Shown one piece after another: positions 18,065-27,928 of a DNA stretch of 64,000 bases. Under the pieces are notes generated by a model. It made no database searches. It had not been told where the DNA came from and saw nothing but the letters and a program-made list of their open reading frames with translations. This stretch comes from Neptunitalea lumnitzerae. GTDB taxonomy: Bacteria; Bacteroidota; Bacteroidia; Flavobacteriales; Flavobacteriaceae. Each line of letters begins with the position of its first letter. Position 1 is the stretch's first letter. The stretch covers positions 620,001 to 684,000 of the forward strand of contig NZ_BRVO01000001.1 of the NCBI RefSeq assembly GCF_027924185.1, given 5' to 3'. The position numbers and the translations under genes were made by a program.

Positions 18065-19612
18065 TTATTTAGGTAAGTTTTGTAATACAATAATTTGAGA
18101 TGCTTGGTCGTCTTCATAAACAGCAGAATGGTCATGACCATCTAAGTTTTTAAAGTCGTCACTTTCCCAGTAGTGTGGCTGCACCGCTAAGATGAAAGTT
18201 CCTGCAACACCCACTTTGTCTGATACATCAATTAACGAACCGAATTCTCCGCTAATTCCTGTACTGTTATTAGGGTCTAAATCTTGACGAACTACTAATT
18301 CTAATAATTTATTGATGTTGTTACCATTTAAATCACTTTGGTAAATGTAAGAAGCGTGTCCTTTACTAAAAGAGTTAGGATCTTCTTGTACGTAGATAAA
18401 GTTTTCAGTAACACAAATGTTATCAGGGCTTTGTAATTCAGCCAAGTTACCATCCATGTTATTAGTGTTTGTGTTACCACTAATGATTTGCTTTAAAGTA
18501 CCTTGTAATGGGTTGTTAGGGTCTAAAACTAATTTGTAAACAGTACCCCAATCGTTATAAGTACCTTGTCCTGGACCTCTACCAGTTACGTTAAAATATA
18601 CATTTCTAGCAGCAGCATCACTACCTTTTTGGTAATCAACATCTTCAACTCTCATAAACTGAGTAGCTAATACGTTGTTACATTCTGTTTCCACTTCGTT
18701 TTTAGTTAAAGAAGCTGCATTTGTAATTTCTACAAACTCTACTTCGTACTCTACACCAAAGTCAAAGTTACCTTCGTTGTATTGCGTAGTAGCATCTACT
18801 GCCATAGCACCACCTGTACCGTTAGAAACTTCTTTAGTTCTAAGTACATATACTTTACCATTATCAAAATCTGCATCACCACTTTGAGAGTAATACATAA
18901 TAACCTGACCTTCTGAATTGCTAGAGTCATCGTCACCACCAATAATAACAGTAGCACCCGAATAAGCACCCTGAGGTAATGGCACAGCATTTTCCCAAGA
19001 GAATTCTCCTAACGCATCTAACCCATAATCAGCAGCAGGGTCTGGGCTTGGGTTCCAAGGGTCAATACCTTTTACATCATAGTTAATACTTTCAGAAGCA
19101 GAAAGAAATAAATCTTGGCTACCACCATGAATATCAGCTTCCCACATTGTAGCAGAACACTGACGTGCGTAATCTGCAACACCAGAGTTTAATAAATAAT
19201 CTCCAGCAATAGGGTTAAAATACTGATCTAAACGAATACGAGCTACAGCATAACTGTCTTCACAGTTTACAACATAAATATACTCGTCTCCATCTTTTAA
19301 TAAACCTGCACCATCTGCAGAACCAGCTAATTGAAAGTTGGTATCTCCAATCATATCAGGAGAACTGATTAAAGAATACGCTTTTACGTAATTAAATTGT
19401 GGAGCAATAGCCACTAAAGGATCTACTGAAGATTTGTTTTCAAACATAGTTTGTTCTGTTGTGTAGTCCTCACCGTCTTGACCGTCTTGTCCGTTCTGAC
19501 CATCAACGCCATTAATACCATCTCTTCCGTCTTCACCTGTACATGATACAAATACACCAGCAAGGGCTACAGAAGCAAATAGCAATTTTGTAAAGTTTTT
19601 TGAGATTTTCAT
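18065..19612 (-). CDS. PhoX/DUF839-like lipoprotein with collagen-like N-terminal linker
   Basis: 515 residues. Signal peptide with lipobox-like VFVSCTG (Cys about 24), then a run of Gly-x-Asp triplets (about 26-48), a short collagen-like linker. The body has the DUF839/PhoX beta-propeller look, with YFNVTGRGPGQGTYNDWG, LQSPDNICVTENFIYVQED and a late HDHSAVYEDD. PhoX proteins are Ca/Fe-dependent alkaline phosphatases, but I cannot confirm the metal-ligand set, so phosphatase activity is unproven. Paired with the downstream di-heme protein; both are exported lipoproteins. Confidence 0.8.
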   Translation of the reverse strand: MKISKNFTKLLFASVALAGVFVSCTGEDGRDGINGVDGQNGQDGQDGEDYTTEQTMFENKSSVDPLVAIAPQFNYVKAYSLISSPDMIGDTNFQLAGSADGAGLLKDGDEYIYVVNCEDSYAVARIRLDQYFNPIAGDYLLNSGVADYARQCSATMWEADIHGGSQDLFLSASESINYDVKGIDPWNPSPDPAADYGLDALGEFSWENAVPLPQGAYSGATVIIGGDDDSSNSEGQVIMYYSQSGDADFDNGKVYVLRTKEVSNGTGGAMAVDATTQYNEGNFDFGVEYEVEFVEITNAASLTKNEVETECNNVLATQFMRVEDVDYQKGSDAAARNVYFNVTGRGPGQGTYNDWGTVYKLVLDPNNPLQGTLKQIISGNTNTNNMDGNLAELQSPDNICVTENFIYVQEDPNSFSKGHASYIYQSDLNGNNINKLLELVVRQDLDPNNSTGISGEFGSLIDVSDKVGVAGTFILAVQPHYWESDDFKNLDGHDHSAVYEDDQASQIIVLQNLPK

Positions 19613-19835
19613 TGTTTACGAGTAATTAAGTGTTTTGATGGTCTCAAAAATATCCCGTAGAAATGAAAGTGTATTTAAGCTAAGGTTGTGAATGCTTTAA
19701 GTAACTATGTCGTCTATATTACCAAGTTTAAATTTCTATTAATCAAAGTTGTAAATTTTTTTTATACGAAATAAAGATTATTTTATACCACACGTATAAT
19801 GGTGTACTTATAACTATAACTAGGTGGTATATAAC

Positions 19836-19866
19836 AAAAAAATCCGGAGCATGACTCCGGATTTAT
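19836..19866 (-). terminator. Rho-independent terminator after lepA
   Basis: Perfect 10-bp stem aaatccggag / ctccggattt (19840-19849, 19855-19864) with a 5-base loop. A-run on the left gives a T-run on the minus strand. It lies 27 bases past the lepA stop. Confidence 0.85.
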
Positions 19867-19890
19867 ATATAATGTATAGGGTTACTATAT

Positions 19891-21687
19891 TTAATCGTTT
19901 AGTTTAAGTACCGCCATAAATGCTTGTTGCGGTATTTCTACATTACCTACTTGGCGCATACGCTTTTTACCTTTTTTCTGCTTTTCTAGTAGTTTACGTT
20001 TACGCGAGATATCTCCCCCGTAACATTTAGCAGTTACATCTTTACGTAAGGCCTTAATAGTTTCACGAGAAATAATTTTAGCACCAATAGCCGCCTGAAT
20101 AGGAATATCAAATTGTTGGCGTGGTATTAACTCTCTTAATTTCTCACACATTTTTTTACCAATGTTATAGGCATTGTCTGCGTGAATTAAAGCAGATAGT
20201 GCATCTACACTCTGTGCATTAATAAGTACGTCTACCCTTACCAATTTAGAAGCTCTCATACCAATAGGGCTATAGTCAAAAGAAGCATACCCTTTAGATA
20301 CCGTTTTTAAACGGTCATAGAAATCAAATACAATTTCTGCTAATGGCATGTCAAAGTTTAACTCTACACGTTCTGGTGTTAAGTAGGTTTGGTTGGTAAT
20401 TTGTCCACGTTTTTCAATACATAAACTCATAACAGGCCCTACAAAATCTGCCTTGGTAATAATACTTGCTTTAATAAACGGCTCTTCTACACGATCCATA
20501 ATGGTAGGATCTGGCATATCAGAAGGGTTGTTTACTACAATAATATCATTAGGATTCTTTTTTGTAAATGCGTGGTAGCTAACGTTAGGTACCGTAGTAA
20601 TCACGGTCATGTCAAACTCACGCTCTAAACGTTCCTGAATAATTTCTAAGTGAAGCATTCCTAAGAATCCGCATCGGAAACCAAAACCTAAAGCCGCAGA
20701 ACTTTCAGGAGTAAATACCAATGAAGCATCGTTCAATTGTAATTTTTCCATAGAAGCTCTTAACTCTTCATAATCTTCTGTATCTACCGGATAAATACCA
20801 GCAAATACCATTGGTTTTACATTTTCAAAACCAGAAATCATGTTTTGTGTAGGGTTTACAGCATCGGTAATCGTATCACCCACTTTTACTTCACGGGCGT
20901 CTTTAATACCTGTAATTAAGTACCCTACGTCTCCTGCAGAAATAATTTGCTTAGGATGTTGTACTAATTTTAAGGTACCAATTTCATCGGCATTATAGGT
21001 TTTACCCGTTGCCATGAATTTGATTTTCTGATTTTTTTTAATTTGTCCGTTTAATACTCTGAAGTACGTTTCAACCCCACGGAAAGGATTGTAAACAGAA
21101 TCGAAAATAAGTGCTTGTAAAGGTTCATCTTCTGTACCTTTAGGAGCAGGGATGCGTTCAATAATAGCATTTAATATTTCTTCAATACCAATACCTGTTT
21201 TAGCCGAAGCCGGAATTACCTCATCGGCATCGCATCCTAAAAGGTCTACAATATCATCGGTAACTTCTTCAGGGTTAGCACTTGGTAAATCTACTTTATT
21301 TAAAACAGGAATAATTTCTAAGTCGTTTTCTAAAGCTAAGTATAAGTTAGAAATAGTTTGTGCCTGTATACTTTGTGCAGCATCTACTACTAGTAGCGCA
21401 CCTTCACAGGCAGCAATAGAACGTGATACCTCGTAACTAAAGTCAACGTGACCTGGGGTGTCAATAAGGTTTAAAACATAGGTTTCTCCTTTATACACAT
21501 ATTCCATTTGAATAGCATGACTCTTAATGGTAATACCACGCTCACGCTCCAAATCCATACTATCAAGTAACTGATCTTGCTTTTCTCGTTCCGTTACGGC
21601 CCCTGTAAAATCCAAGAGTCTATCGGCCAGTGTACTCTTACCATGGTCAATGTGTGCTATAATACAAAAGTTACGAATGTGCTTCAT
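19891..21687 (-). CDS. lepA: Elongation factor 4 (LepA), ribosome back-translocase
   Basis: 598 residues, the standard length. The GTPase G1 loop is AHIDHGKST (about 12-20), G2 includes [10 protein letters not shown]3 is DTPGHVDF, G4 is NKVD. Domains II, III, V and the LepA-specific C-terminal domain (ending near [18 protein letters not shown], basic) are all present. It acts on stalled or mis-translocated 70S ribosomes. A -7 element lies at 21717-21724. Confidence 0.98.
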   Translation of the reverse strand: MKHIRNFCIIAHIDHGKSTLADRLLDFTGAVTEREKQDQLLDSMDLERERGITIKSHAIQMEYVYKGETYVLNLIDTPGHVDFSYEVSRSIAACEGALLVVDAAQSIQAQTISNLYLALENDLEIIPVLNKVDLPSANPEEVTDDIVDLLGCDADEVIPASAKTGIGIEEILNAIIERIPAPKGTEDEPLQALIFDSVYNPFRGVETYFRVLNGQIKKNQKIKFMATGKTYNADEIGTLKLVQHPKQIISAGDVGYLITGIKDAREVKVGDTITDAVNPTQNMISGFENVKPMVFAGIYPVDTEDYEELRASMEKLQLNDASLVFTPESSAALGFGFRCGFLGMLHLEIIQERLEREFDMTVITTVPNVSYHAFTKKNPNDIIVVNNPSDMPDPTIMDRVEEPFIKASIITKADFVGPVMSLCIEKRGQITNQTYLTPERVELNFDMPLAEIVFDFYDRLKTVSKGYASFDYSPIGMRASKLVRVDVLINAQSVDALSALIHADNAYNIGKKMCEKLRELIPRQQFDIPIQAAIGAKIISRETIKALRKDVTAKCYGGDISRKRKLLEKQKKGKKRMRQVGNVEIPQQAFMAVLKLND

Positions 21688-21716
21688 CTTCCTTAAATTG
21701 CTTTCTTATCAATTTG

Positions 21717-21724
21717 CAAATATA
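21717..21724 (-). promoter_or_regulatory. Promoter -7 element for lepA
   Basis: TATATTTG on the minus strand, matching the Bacteroidetes TAnnTTTG box, 30 bases upstream of the lepA ATG. No clear -33 TTG at the usual distance. Confidence 0.45.
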
Positions 21725-21760
21725 ATGTATTTACTAGGCCATTTCACAGTGCTATGTATA

Positions 21761-21794
21761 TTTGTTTCCAAGTAAGAAAAAATTGATATATTTG
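21761..21794 (+). promoter_or_regulatory. Promoter for the outer-membrane receptor gene
   Basis: TTTG at 21761-21764 and TATATTTG at 21787-21794, spaced by 22 bases, fit the Bacteroidetes -33/-7 pattern. Transcription would start about 30 bases before the ATG at 21832. Confidence 0.55.
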
Positions 21795-21831
21795 TTAATG
21801 ATTTGTTAACAACTCTAACCAAACAATTCTT

Positions 21832-24222
21832 ATGAAAAAAATAGCAGTGCTATGTACTTTGGCGGTTTTTTATAGCACCACGATATTCGCTCAAGAATAT
21901 CAAATATCCGGCAAAGTTGTAGATAATAACAACGCTCCTGTTTCTTATGCAACCATATTACTAAACACCACCAATGATGAGGCAATTAAAGGAGTTGCCA
22001 GTGATGATAATGGAGCTTTTACCATTACAGGTTTAAAAGAAGGAACCTATAAAATTGTATGTTCGTTTGTTGGTTTTACTACCACCACGCAAGAGGTTTC
22101 TGTAACAGGAGATATCACGGTACCCCCAATAGTAATGCAACCTAGCAACGAAAATTTAGAAGAAGTAACTGTAAGTGCTAAAAAGCCTACGGTTAAAAAA
22201 CTATCGGACCGTATAGTGTTTGATGTAGCTAGTACTTCTTTAACCAATGGTAGTACTTGGGGTGTATTAGAAAAAACGCCACAGATTATTTTACTAAACA
22301 ACCAGCTTACGGTAAAAGGGCAAAGTCCAACGGTTTACATCAACAATAAAAAAGTACACCTTTCCTCGGCAGAGCTACAGCAGTTATTAGAAAGTACGCC
22401 AGCAACTTCTATAGAAGCGGTTGAGGTAATTACTAGTCCGTCTGCAAAATACGATGCAGAAGATGCTATTGTAGTAAATATTAAAATGGGTAAAAACCTA
22501 ATTACGGGCTATAATGGTAACATTGGCGGTAATTATACGCAAGGTATTTATCCTAAATATGCTCTTAGTACTGGGCACTTTTATAAAACGGATAAGTTAA
22601 ACGTATATTTAAGCTATGGGTTTAACAAGAAGAAGTTAGATAGAATTACATCGGAGTATGTTCAGTTTTATGACAATACCCAAGAAAACGGATATTGGGA
22701 TAGTGCTATTGACTTAGATACTTGGCAAGAAGACCATACCGTTACTACGAATATAGATTATGAGTTAAGTGCCAAAAGCAATTTAAATTTTTCTGCCAAT
22801 CTGTTATATAACCCGTATTGGGAGCGTAACACCAAAAGTAATACTATTGCTTATGACAATTTTGGGGTTATAGATTCTACCTTTAATTCTTTTAATAATA
22901 CAAGAGATAACAAAACAAACATAGCTTTAAATCTTGGGTATACTTATGCTATAGATGATGAAGGACAAAATCTTTCGGTTTTGTTACACCATACCAATTA
23001 TGATTATGAACGTTCACAAAACGTAGTAACTAATTATTATGATGCCGCTGCTAGTTTGTTAAATAGCAATACCATTAACTCATTACAAAATCAGGATATA
23101 AGTATTACTACAGGTCAGGTAGATTATGAATTGCCTTTACCAAAAAGTGCTACCCTTTCTTTTGGAGCGAAAGGAGTTACTATTGATACCGGAAGCGATT
23201 TACTACAAGAAGGTGTAGAAAACGGTGCCGATAATGCTTATGACTTTGATTATACTGAAACTAATATTGCAGGGTATACCAGTTTTTCTAAGAGCTTTAC
23301 AAAGTGGAGTATGAGGGCAGGTGTACGTGCTGAATATACCGATGCGGAAGGAACCGCAGCAGATGCTACCGATAATAATAGCTTTGATTATTTAAAATGG
23401 TTTCCATCGGCAAGTTTGTCGTATGATCCGGCAGACAATCATAGCTTTGCATTTTCCTATAAGCGTAGTATTAACAGACCTTCTTATAAGCGTTTAAATC
23501 CGTTTCGTTACTATTTAAGTGATAATAGTTTTGTAACTGGAAACTCTAGATTGTTACCAGCTTTAAAACACTACATGAATATAGATTATACTTTTAAAAG
23601 AGCGTATACAGTATCTTTATTCTATAAGCATATTAGTGACCCAATGTCTGAATTAAGTTTTCAGGAAAATGAAACCAGAAAACTTAAGTATGTTGCAGAT
23701 AACTTAGAAAGAGAAGAATCTTATGGGTTAGATTTATATGTTAGTAAACCTATTTCTAACCGTTGGTATTTGTATTTTGAGTCGTCTACTTTTTACAATA
23801 AACTTCAGTTTTTTGCGGTAGAGAATAATAATGCACTTGTTGATAATAACAGATGGACAGGGTGGTTTTTTATGGGTAACTATTTTACCTTTTTAAAAGA
23901 TAACTCTTGGCTAGTAGATGTTACTTATATGTATGTATTACCAGCTAACGATGCCAATGCACAGGTAACAGCACGTAGTAACTTTTCTATTTCTATGAGT
24001 AAATCGTTATGGAACAACCGTGCTAGTCTAAGCTTACAAGCCAACGATATTTTTAACGGACAAATATTTACTAGCTCAACCGAGTATTTAAACCAATCTA
24101 ACGCATACCGAAGCAGATTTGAAAACCGAACTATTATGTTAGGTTTTAAATATAAGTTTGGTAATTACCGCCTTAGAAACAACAAACAAGATATTGACGT
24201 TGAAGAGCGCGAACGATTATAA
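21832..24222 (+). CDS. Outer-membrane beta-barrel protein, TonB-receptor family (CarboxypepD_reg plug)
   Basis: 796 residues. Signal peptide (1-20, ending IFAQ), then a CarboxypepD_reg-like Ig domain (about 23-105; YQISGKVVDNNNAPVSYATILL), a plug-like region (about 110-225), and a long beta-rich barrel ending MLGFKYKFGNYRLRNN plus a charged tail. This is the layout of the outer-membrane beta-barrel family 3 receptors common in Flavobacteria. No SusD partner is adjacent, so it is unlikely to be a polysaccharide-uptake SusC. Ligand unknown. Single-gene unit with its own promoter and terminator. Confidence 0.88.
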   Translation: MKKIAVLCTLAVFYSTTIFAQEYQISGKVVDNNNAPVSYATILLNTTNDEAIKGVASDDNGAFTITGLKEGTYKIVCSFVGFTTTTQEVSVTGDITVPPIVMQPSNENLEEVTVSAKKPTVKKLSDRIVFDVASTSLTNGSTWGVLEKTPQIILLNNQLTVKGQSPTVYINNKKVHLSSAELQQLLESTPATSIEAVEVITSPSAKYDAEDAIVVNIKMGKNLITGYNGNIGGNYTQGIYPKYALSTGHFYKTDKLNVYLSYGFNKKKLDRITSEYVQFYDNTQENGYWDSAIDLDTWQEDHTVTTNIDYELSAKSNLNFSANLLYNPYWERNTKSNTIAYDNFGVIDSTFNSFNNTRDNKTNIALNLGYTYAIDDEGQNLSVLLHHTNYDYERSQNVVTNYYDAAASLLNSNTINSLQNQDISITTGQVDYELPLPKSATLSFGAKGVTIDTGSDLLQEGVENGADNAYDFDYTETNIAGYTSFSKSFTKWSMRAGVRAEYTDAEGTAADATDNNSFDYLKWFPSASLSYDPADNHSFAFSYKRSINRPSYKRLNPFRYYLSDNSFVTGNSRLLPALKHYMNIDYTFKRAYTVSLFYKHISDPMSELSFQENETRKLKYVADNLEREESYGLDLYVSKPISNRWYLYFESSTFYNKLQFFAVENNNALVDNNRWTGWFFMGNYFTFLKDNSWLVDVTYMYVLPANDANAQVTARSNFSISMSKSLWNNRASLSLQANDIFNGQIFTSSTEYLNQSNAYRSRFENRTIMLGFKYKFGNYRLRNNKQDIDVEERERL

Positions 24223-24262
24223 TTTTTAACAAGCCCAAATACTTACCCTAGGTATATTTCTT

Positions 24263-24297
24263 GCGTCTGTTACTATTTAGTAGCAGGCGCTTTTTTT
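24263..24297 (+). terminator. Rho-independent terminator
   Basis: gcgtctgttact (24263-24274) pairs with agtagcaggcgc (24279-24290), with two G-T pairs, and is followed by a seven-T run. It ends the receptor transcript. Confidence 0.85.
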
Positions 24298-25318
24298 ATA
24301 AAACCAATTTTGCTATAACTGCTTTGGGTTGTACATAGTTTAGGTAATATTCAGTAGCTTCTTTTTCTAGTTGATTTTTTGTAGCTGTACTTTCTATGAG
24401 GGTTTGTATGGCCTTTTTTAAAGAGGCTTCATCATTAATCTCTATACACGGTAAGGCTTTTGGTAGCTTATTGTAAAGAGGGGTAGTAATAATAGCTTTT
24501 CCCATGGCAAGATATTCTCCTAATTTCCAACCATGACAAAAATGTACAGCGGGTGTATTAAAAACCATGTACGAGGCTTTTGTTTTAGCAATGTATGCCG
24601 TTGTAGGGTACGGCGTATCAAAACAATCTTCTTTGTATGTTTTGTACTGTGGGTGTTCTGGCGTAGCCCAAAAACCACCTTCAAATATAATAGGTAGTTG
24701 TTTGCAAATACGCATAAATTGGTGTCGCCTTTCATTGGTTTCAGCTACACAGTTTTCATCTTTCCACAGGCTTGCAATCATAAAAACATACGGTTTTTTG
24801 TTGCTATTGGAGTGTAGGGTATTTTGGTAATCGGCTAGTACGTTGCGTTTATGTTGGTGGTAATAATCTTTAAAGTACTTTTTAGGAAACTGAAACTTAG
24901 CTTTTTTACAGCGGATATAATTGGTTATAGCCATGAGTGCCGTTTTAGGGGCACTCCATATGCGTATACCAAAACTAGGTGGTATATGTACCAGTTTTTC
25001 TAAAAACTGAGGTGCTGTTTCAGCGGGGTTAAAATTTATTTTAGCGTATGCATGGCACCATTGGTATGCATTTTTACTAATATCAGGTGGGTCACAAAAA
25101 TCTACTATGTAGCGTTTTTCTGTGCCATTTTCATCTATTACAAAAGCAAAATAATGCTCAAAAGAAAAAGCTTCATTGTCTTTGTCTAGTGCTGTAAACG
25201 GATGTGCCGAAAAAGATACCTGTTGTTTTCCAAATACCTCATAAAGCCCTTGTATGTAAAAGGATGCATATAAAATTCTAGAGCGGGGGTCTATGTATAC
25301 TTTTGCGGGCGTTGGCAT
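24296..25318 (-). CDS. Glycosyltransferase-like protein
   Basis: 340 residues, cytosolic. The C-terminal third (HFCHGWKLGEYLAMGKAIITT, in two overlapping motifs, about 270-300) resembles the donor-binding half of GT-B glycosyltransferases. The N-terminal half has no recognised motif. It sits alone, not in a polysaccharide cluster. Donor and acceptor unknown; a weakly conserved GT family is the best fit. Confidence 0.65.
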   Translation of the reverse strand: MPTPAKVYIDPRSRILYASFYIQGLYEVFGKQQVSFSAHPFTALDKDNEAFSFEHYFAFVIDENGTEKRYIVDFCDPPDISKNAYQWCHAYAKINFNPAETAPQFLEKLVHIPPSFGIRIWSAPKTALMAITNYIRCKKAKFQFPKKYFKDYYHQHKRNVLADYQNTLHSNSNKKPYVFMIASLWKDENCVAETNERRHQFMRICKQLPIIFEGGFWATPEHPQYKTYKEDCFDTPYPTTAYIAKTKASYMVFNTPAVHFCHGWKLGEYLAMGKAIITTPLYNKLPKALPCIEINDEASLKKAIQTLIESTATKNQLEKEATEYYLNYVQPKAVIAKLVL

Positions 25319-25427
25319 TTGCTAAAAACGTTTCTCAAATATAGTATATTAAGTAGTATTTAAACCAAGTAGTTTTGCATTTACAGAGGTGTACGTAGTA
25401 CTATAGCATATAGAAAAGATAAAAACT

Positions 25428-25435
25428 TATCTTTG
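25428..25435 (+). promoter_or_regulatory. Promoter -7 element for dusB
   Basis: TATCTTTG fits TAnnTTTG and lies 19 bases before the TTG start codon of dusB, leaving a very short leader. Confidence 0.45.
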
Positions 25436-25454
25436 CATCAAAATCTGGAATATT

Positions 25455-26447
25455 TTGGTAAAAATAGGAAACATAGAGTTAGGAGAATTTCCGTTGTTGT
25501 TAGCACCAATGGAAGATGTAAGTGATCCGCCGTTTAGAAGACTGTGTAAAATGCACGGGGCAGATATGTTGTATTCAGAATTTATTTCTTCTGAGGGCTT
25601 AATACGTGATGCTATTAAGAGCAAGATGAAGCTTGATATTTTTGATTACGAACGTCCTGTTGGTATTCAGATTTTTGGTGGAGATGAAGAAGCGATGGCA
25701 ATGTCTGCCAAAATAGTAGAAACGGTAAAGCCAGATGTATTAGATATTAACTTTGGTTGCCCGGTAAAAAAGGTGGTTACCAAAGGGGCTGGTGCCGGAG
25801 TATTAAAAGATGTAGATTTAATGATACGCCTAACCAAGGCAGTGATAGATAGTACCAGTTTACCGGTAACGGTAAAAACCCGATTGGGTTGGGACGATAG
25901 CTCTATAAATATTGATGAGGTAGCAGAACGTTTGCAAGATGTAGGGGTACAAGCCTTAAGTATACATGGTAGAACCCGTGCCCAACTATACAAAGGAGAG
26001 GCAGATTGGGTACCCATTGCACGCGTGAAAGAAAATCCTAGAATTACCATGCCTATATTTGGTAATGGGGATGTAGATTCTCCTGAAAAAGCCTTAGAAT
26101 ACCGCAATAAGTACGGGGTAGATGGTATTATGATTGGTAGGGCTGCTATTGGATATCCGTGGATTTTTAACGAGATAAAACACTTTTTTGAAACTGGTGA
26201 ACATTTAGATCCGCCTACAATTGCTGATAGAGTAGAGGCTGCTAAAAATCATCTTACATGGTCTACCGAATGGAAAGGAGAACGTTTAGGAATTATGGAA
26301 ATGCGTAGGCACTATACCAATTACTTTAAAGGAATACCTCATTTTAAAGAGTACCGACAACAGTTGGTTACTAATGATAATTTAGATGAGCTATACGGAG
26401 TATTTGACCAAATACTAGAGAATTTTAAGGATACAGTGATAAAATAA
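25455..26447 (+). CDS. dusB: tRNA-dihydrouridine synthase, DusB type
   Basis: 330 residues, FMN-dependent TIM barrel. LAPMEDVSDPPFRRLC (about 15-30) is the family FMN signature. LDINFGCPVKKVVTKGAGAG carries the catalytic cysteine region. HGRTRAQLYKG and GNGDVDSPEKAL follow in the expected order, with GIMIGRAAIG near the phosphate site. It reduces specific uridines in tRNA D-loops. The best start is TTG at 25455. A terminator follows the stop codon. Confidence 0.95.
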   Translation: MVKIGNIELGEFPLLLAPMEDVSDPPFRRLCKMHGADMLYSEFISSEGLIRDAIKSKMKLDIFDYERPVGIQIFGGDEEAMAMSAKIVETVKPDVLDINFGCPVKKVVTKGAGAGVLKDVDLMIRLTKAVIDSTSLPVTVKTRLGWDDSSINIDEVAERLQDVGVQALSIHGRTRAQLYKGEADWVPIARVKENPRITMPIFGNGDVDSPEKALEYRNKYGVDGIMIGRAAIGYPWIFNEIKHFFETGEHLDPPTIADRVEAAKNHLTWSTEWKGERLGIMEMRRHYTNYFKGIPHFKEYRQQLVTNDNLDELYGVFDQILENFKDTVIK

Positions 26448-26454
26448 AATTTAT

Positions 26455-26479
26455 AAAGGTTGCAAACGCAACCTTTTTT
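26455..26479 (+). terminator. Rho-independent terminator
   Basis: aaaggttgc (26455-26463) pairs with gcaaccttt (26468-26476) across a 4-base loop, followed by T's. Eight bases past the dusB stop. Confidence 0.85.
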
Positions 26480-26546
26480 GTTTTTAAGAATCTACTTACT
26501 AATTAATAAACTTATTAATTAGTACAACCTAACAAAATAACCTAAA

Positions 26547-27068
26547 ATGAAAAAAATCACGTTGATGCTTTTAATCGTTCTTGGGCTCTGTAAAGTACAG
26601 GCACAAAACGGACAAAATACCTCATACGATAACAATGAAGTGAGTTTAAATTTACTGTATACTGCTTTAGGTTTACCCGAGGTTACCTATGAGCGTATTA
26701 TTTCTGACAACGGATCTATAGGACTTTCTGCGGCAATTTCGCTTAATGATGAGCATATTGATATTAATTATATTTCTACTGCTTTCTACAGATTCTATTT
26801 TGGAAAAAAAAGAGCCGCTGGCTTTTATTTAGAAGGAAATGTTACCGTGTTTGAGGAAACAGTTGAAAAAGTTTGGGACTTGAGCTACAACCATGAAGAT
26901 ATAAATAAAGTTGGTTACGGAATGGGTGTAAGTGTAGGTGCCAAGTTTTTAAACAATCATAATTGGACAGGTACCATTTACGGCGGACTAGGTGGTAATT
27001 TTGCAGATTATGCAAATGCACAAAGTGCTTATTTAAGGGCAGGTATATCTATAGGAAAACGATTTTAG
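26547..27068 (+). CDS. Small outer-membrane beta-barrel protein (DUF3575-like)
   Basis: 173 residues. Signal peptide (1-19, ending VQAQ), then alternating amphipathic strands such as IDINYISTAFYRFYFGKKRAAGF (in parts), ending with the short barrel-like run LRAGISIGKRF. The pattern matches small 8-strand barrels of the DUF3575 type. A second possible relative is at 52180. Function unknown. Single-gene unit bounded by terminators. Confidence 0.7.
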   Translation: MKKITLMLLIVLGLCKVQAQNGQNTSYDNNEVSLNLLYTALGLPEVTYERIISDNGSIGLSAAISLNDEHIDINYISTAFYRFYFGKKRAAGFYLEGNVTVFEETVEKVWDLSYNHEDINKVGYGMGVSVGAKFLNNHNWTGTIYGGLGGNFADYANAQSAYLRAGISIGKRF

Positions 27069-27086
27069 AAAAGGTTACCAATAGAT

Positions 27087-27130
27087 TAAAAAGAGGGGTG
27101 TAAATATTAATATTTACACCCCTCTTTTTA
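27087..27130 (+). terminator. Strong terminator hairpin, 19-bp perfect stem
   Basis: The left arm at 27088-27106 and the right arm at 27111-27129 are exact reverse complements with a TTAA loop, A-rich before and T-rich after. It can act on either strand. Confidence 0.9.
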
Positions 27131-27194
27131 GTTTATGTTAAAAAATGTATATTGTTATTGAAAAATTCGTATTTTAATAAAAAAATATTACATA

Positions 27195-27893
27195 ATGATT
27201 AAAAAAGTAGTTTCGGGTGTTGAAGCAGCTTTAAGCGGTGTTACAGATGGAATGACCCTAATGTTGGGAGGTTTTGGATTGTGCGGAATTCCGGAAAATA
27301 GTATCTCGCAATTGGTAAAGTTAAATGTACAAGGGCTTACTTGTATTTCTAATAATGCTGGAGTAGACAATTTTGGATTAGGGTTGCTACTTCAGAAAAA
27401 ACAAATACGTAAAATGATTTCTTCTTATGTGGGAGAAAATGACGAGTTTGAACGCCAAATGTTAAGTGGTGAATTAGAGGTAGAATTAACACCACAAGGT
27501 ACATTGGCAGAGAAATGCAGGGCTGCTCAAGCGGGTATTCCAGCATTTTTTACACCCGCAGGCTATGGTACCGAAGTTGCCCAAGGTAAAGAAAGTAGAG
27601 AATTTAATGGTAAAATGTACTTAATGGAAGAGGCCTACAAAGCAGATTTTGCTTTTGTGAAAGCTTGGAAGGGCGATGAAGCTGGTAACTTGGTATTTAA
27701 GGGTACCGCCCGTAATTTTAACCCGTGTATGTGCGGTGCTGCTAAAGTTACCGTAGTGGAGGTTGAAGAGTTGCTGCCAGCTGGGGCATTAGACCCAAAT
27801 GAAATTCATATACCCGGAATTTTTGTAAACCGAATTTTTAAGGGCACCCATTATGAAAAACGTATTGAGCAACGAACAGTGAGAAGTAAGTAA
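27195..27893 (+). CDS. scoA: 3-oxoacid CoA-transferase subunit A
   Basis: 232 residues, class I CoA-transferase alpha subunit. Family motifs: [21 protein letters not shown] (about 14-34, in parts), [13 protein letters not shown] and [18 protein letters not shown]. With the next gene it forms succinyl-CoA:3-ketoacid CoA-transferase, moving CoA between succinate and acetoacetate in ketone-body or branched amino acid breakdown. Next gene starts 35 bases on. Confidence 0.93.
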   Translation: MIKKVVSGVEAALSGVTDGMTLMLGGFGLCGIPENSISQLVKLNVQGLTCISNNAGVDNFGLGLLLQKKQIRKMISSYVGENDEFERQMLSGELEVELTPQGTLAEKCRAAQAGIPAFFTPAGYGTEVAQGKESREFNGKMYLMEEAYKADFAFVKAWKGDEAGNLVFKGTARNFNPCMCGAAKVTVVEVEELLPAGALDPNEIHIPGIFVNRIFKGTHYEKRIEQRTVRSK

Positions 27894-27928
27894 CGGGAGC
27901 GGTATTACCAACATTTTAATTTTAGAAC

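Noticed and set aside
19500-19545. GGT/GAC-rich triplets near the PhoX-like start read as a DNA tandem repeat
   Set aside because: They encode a Gly-x-Asp protein linker in frame; the DNA copies are imperfect.
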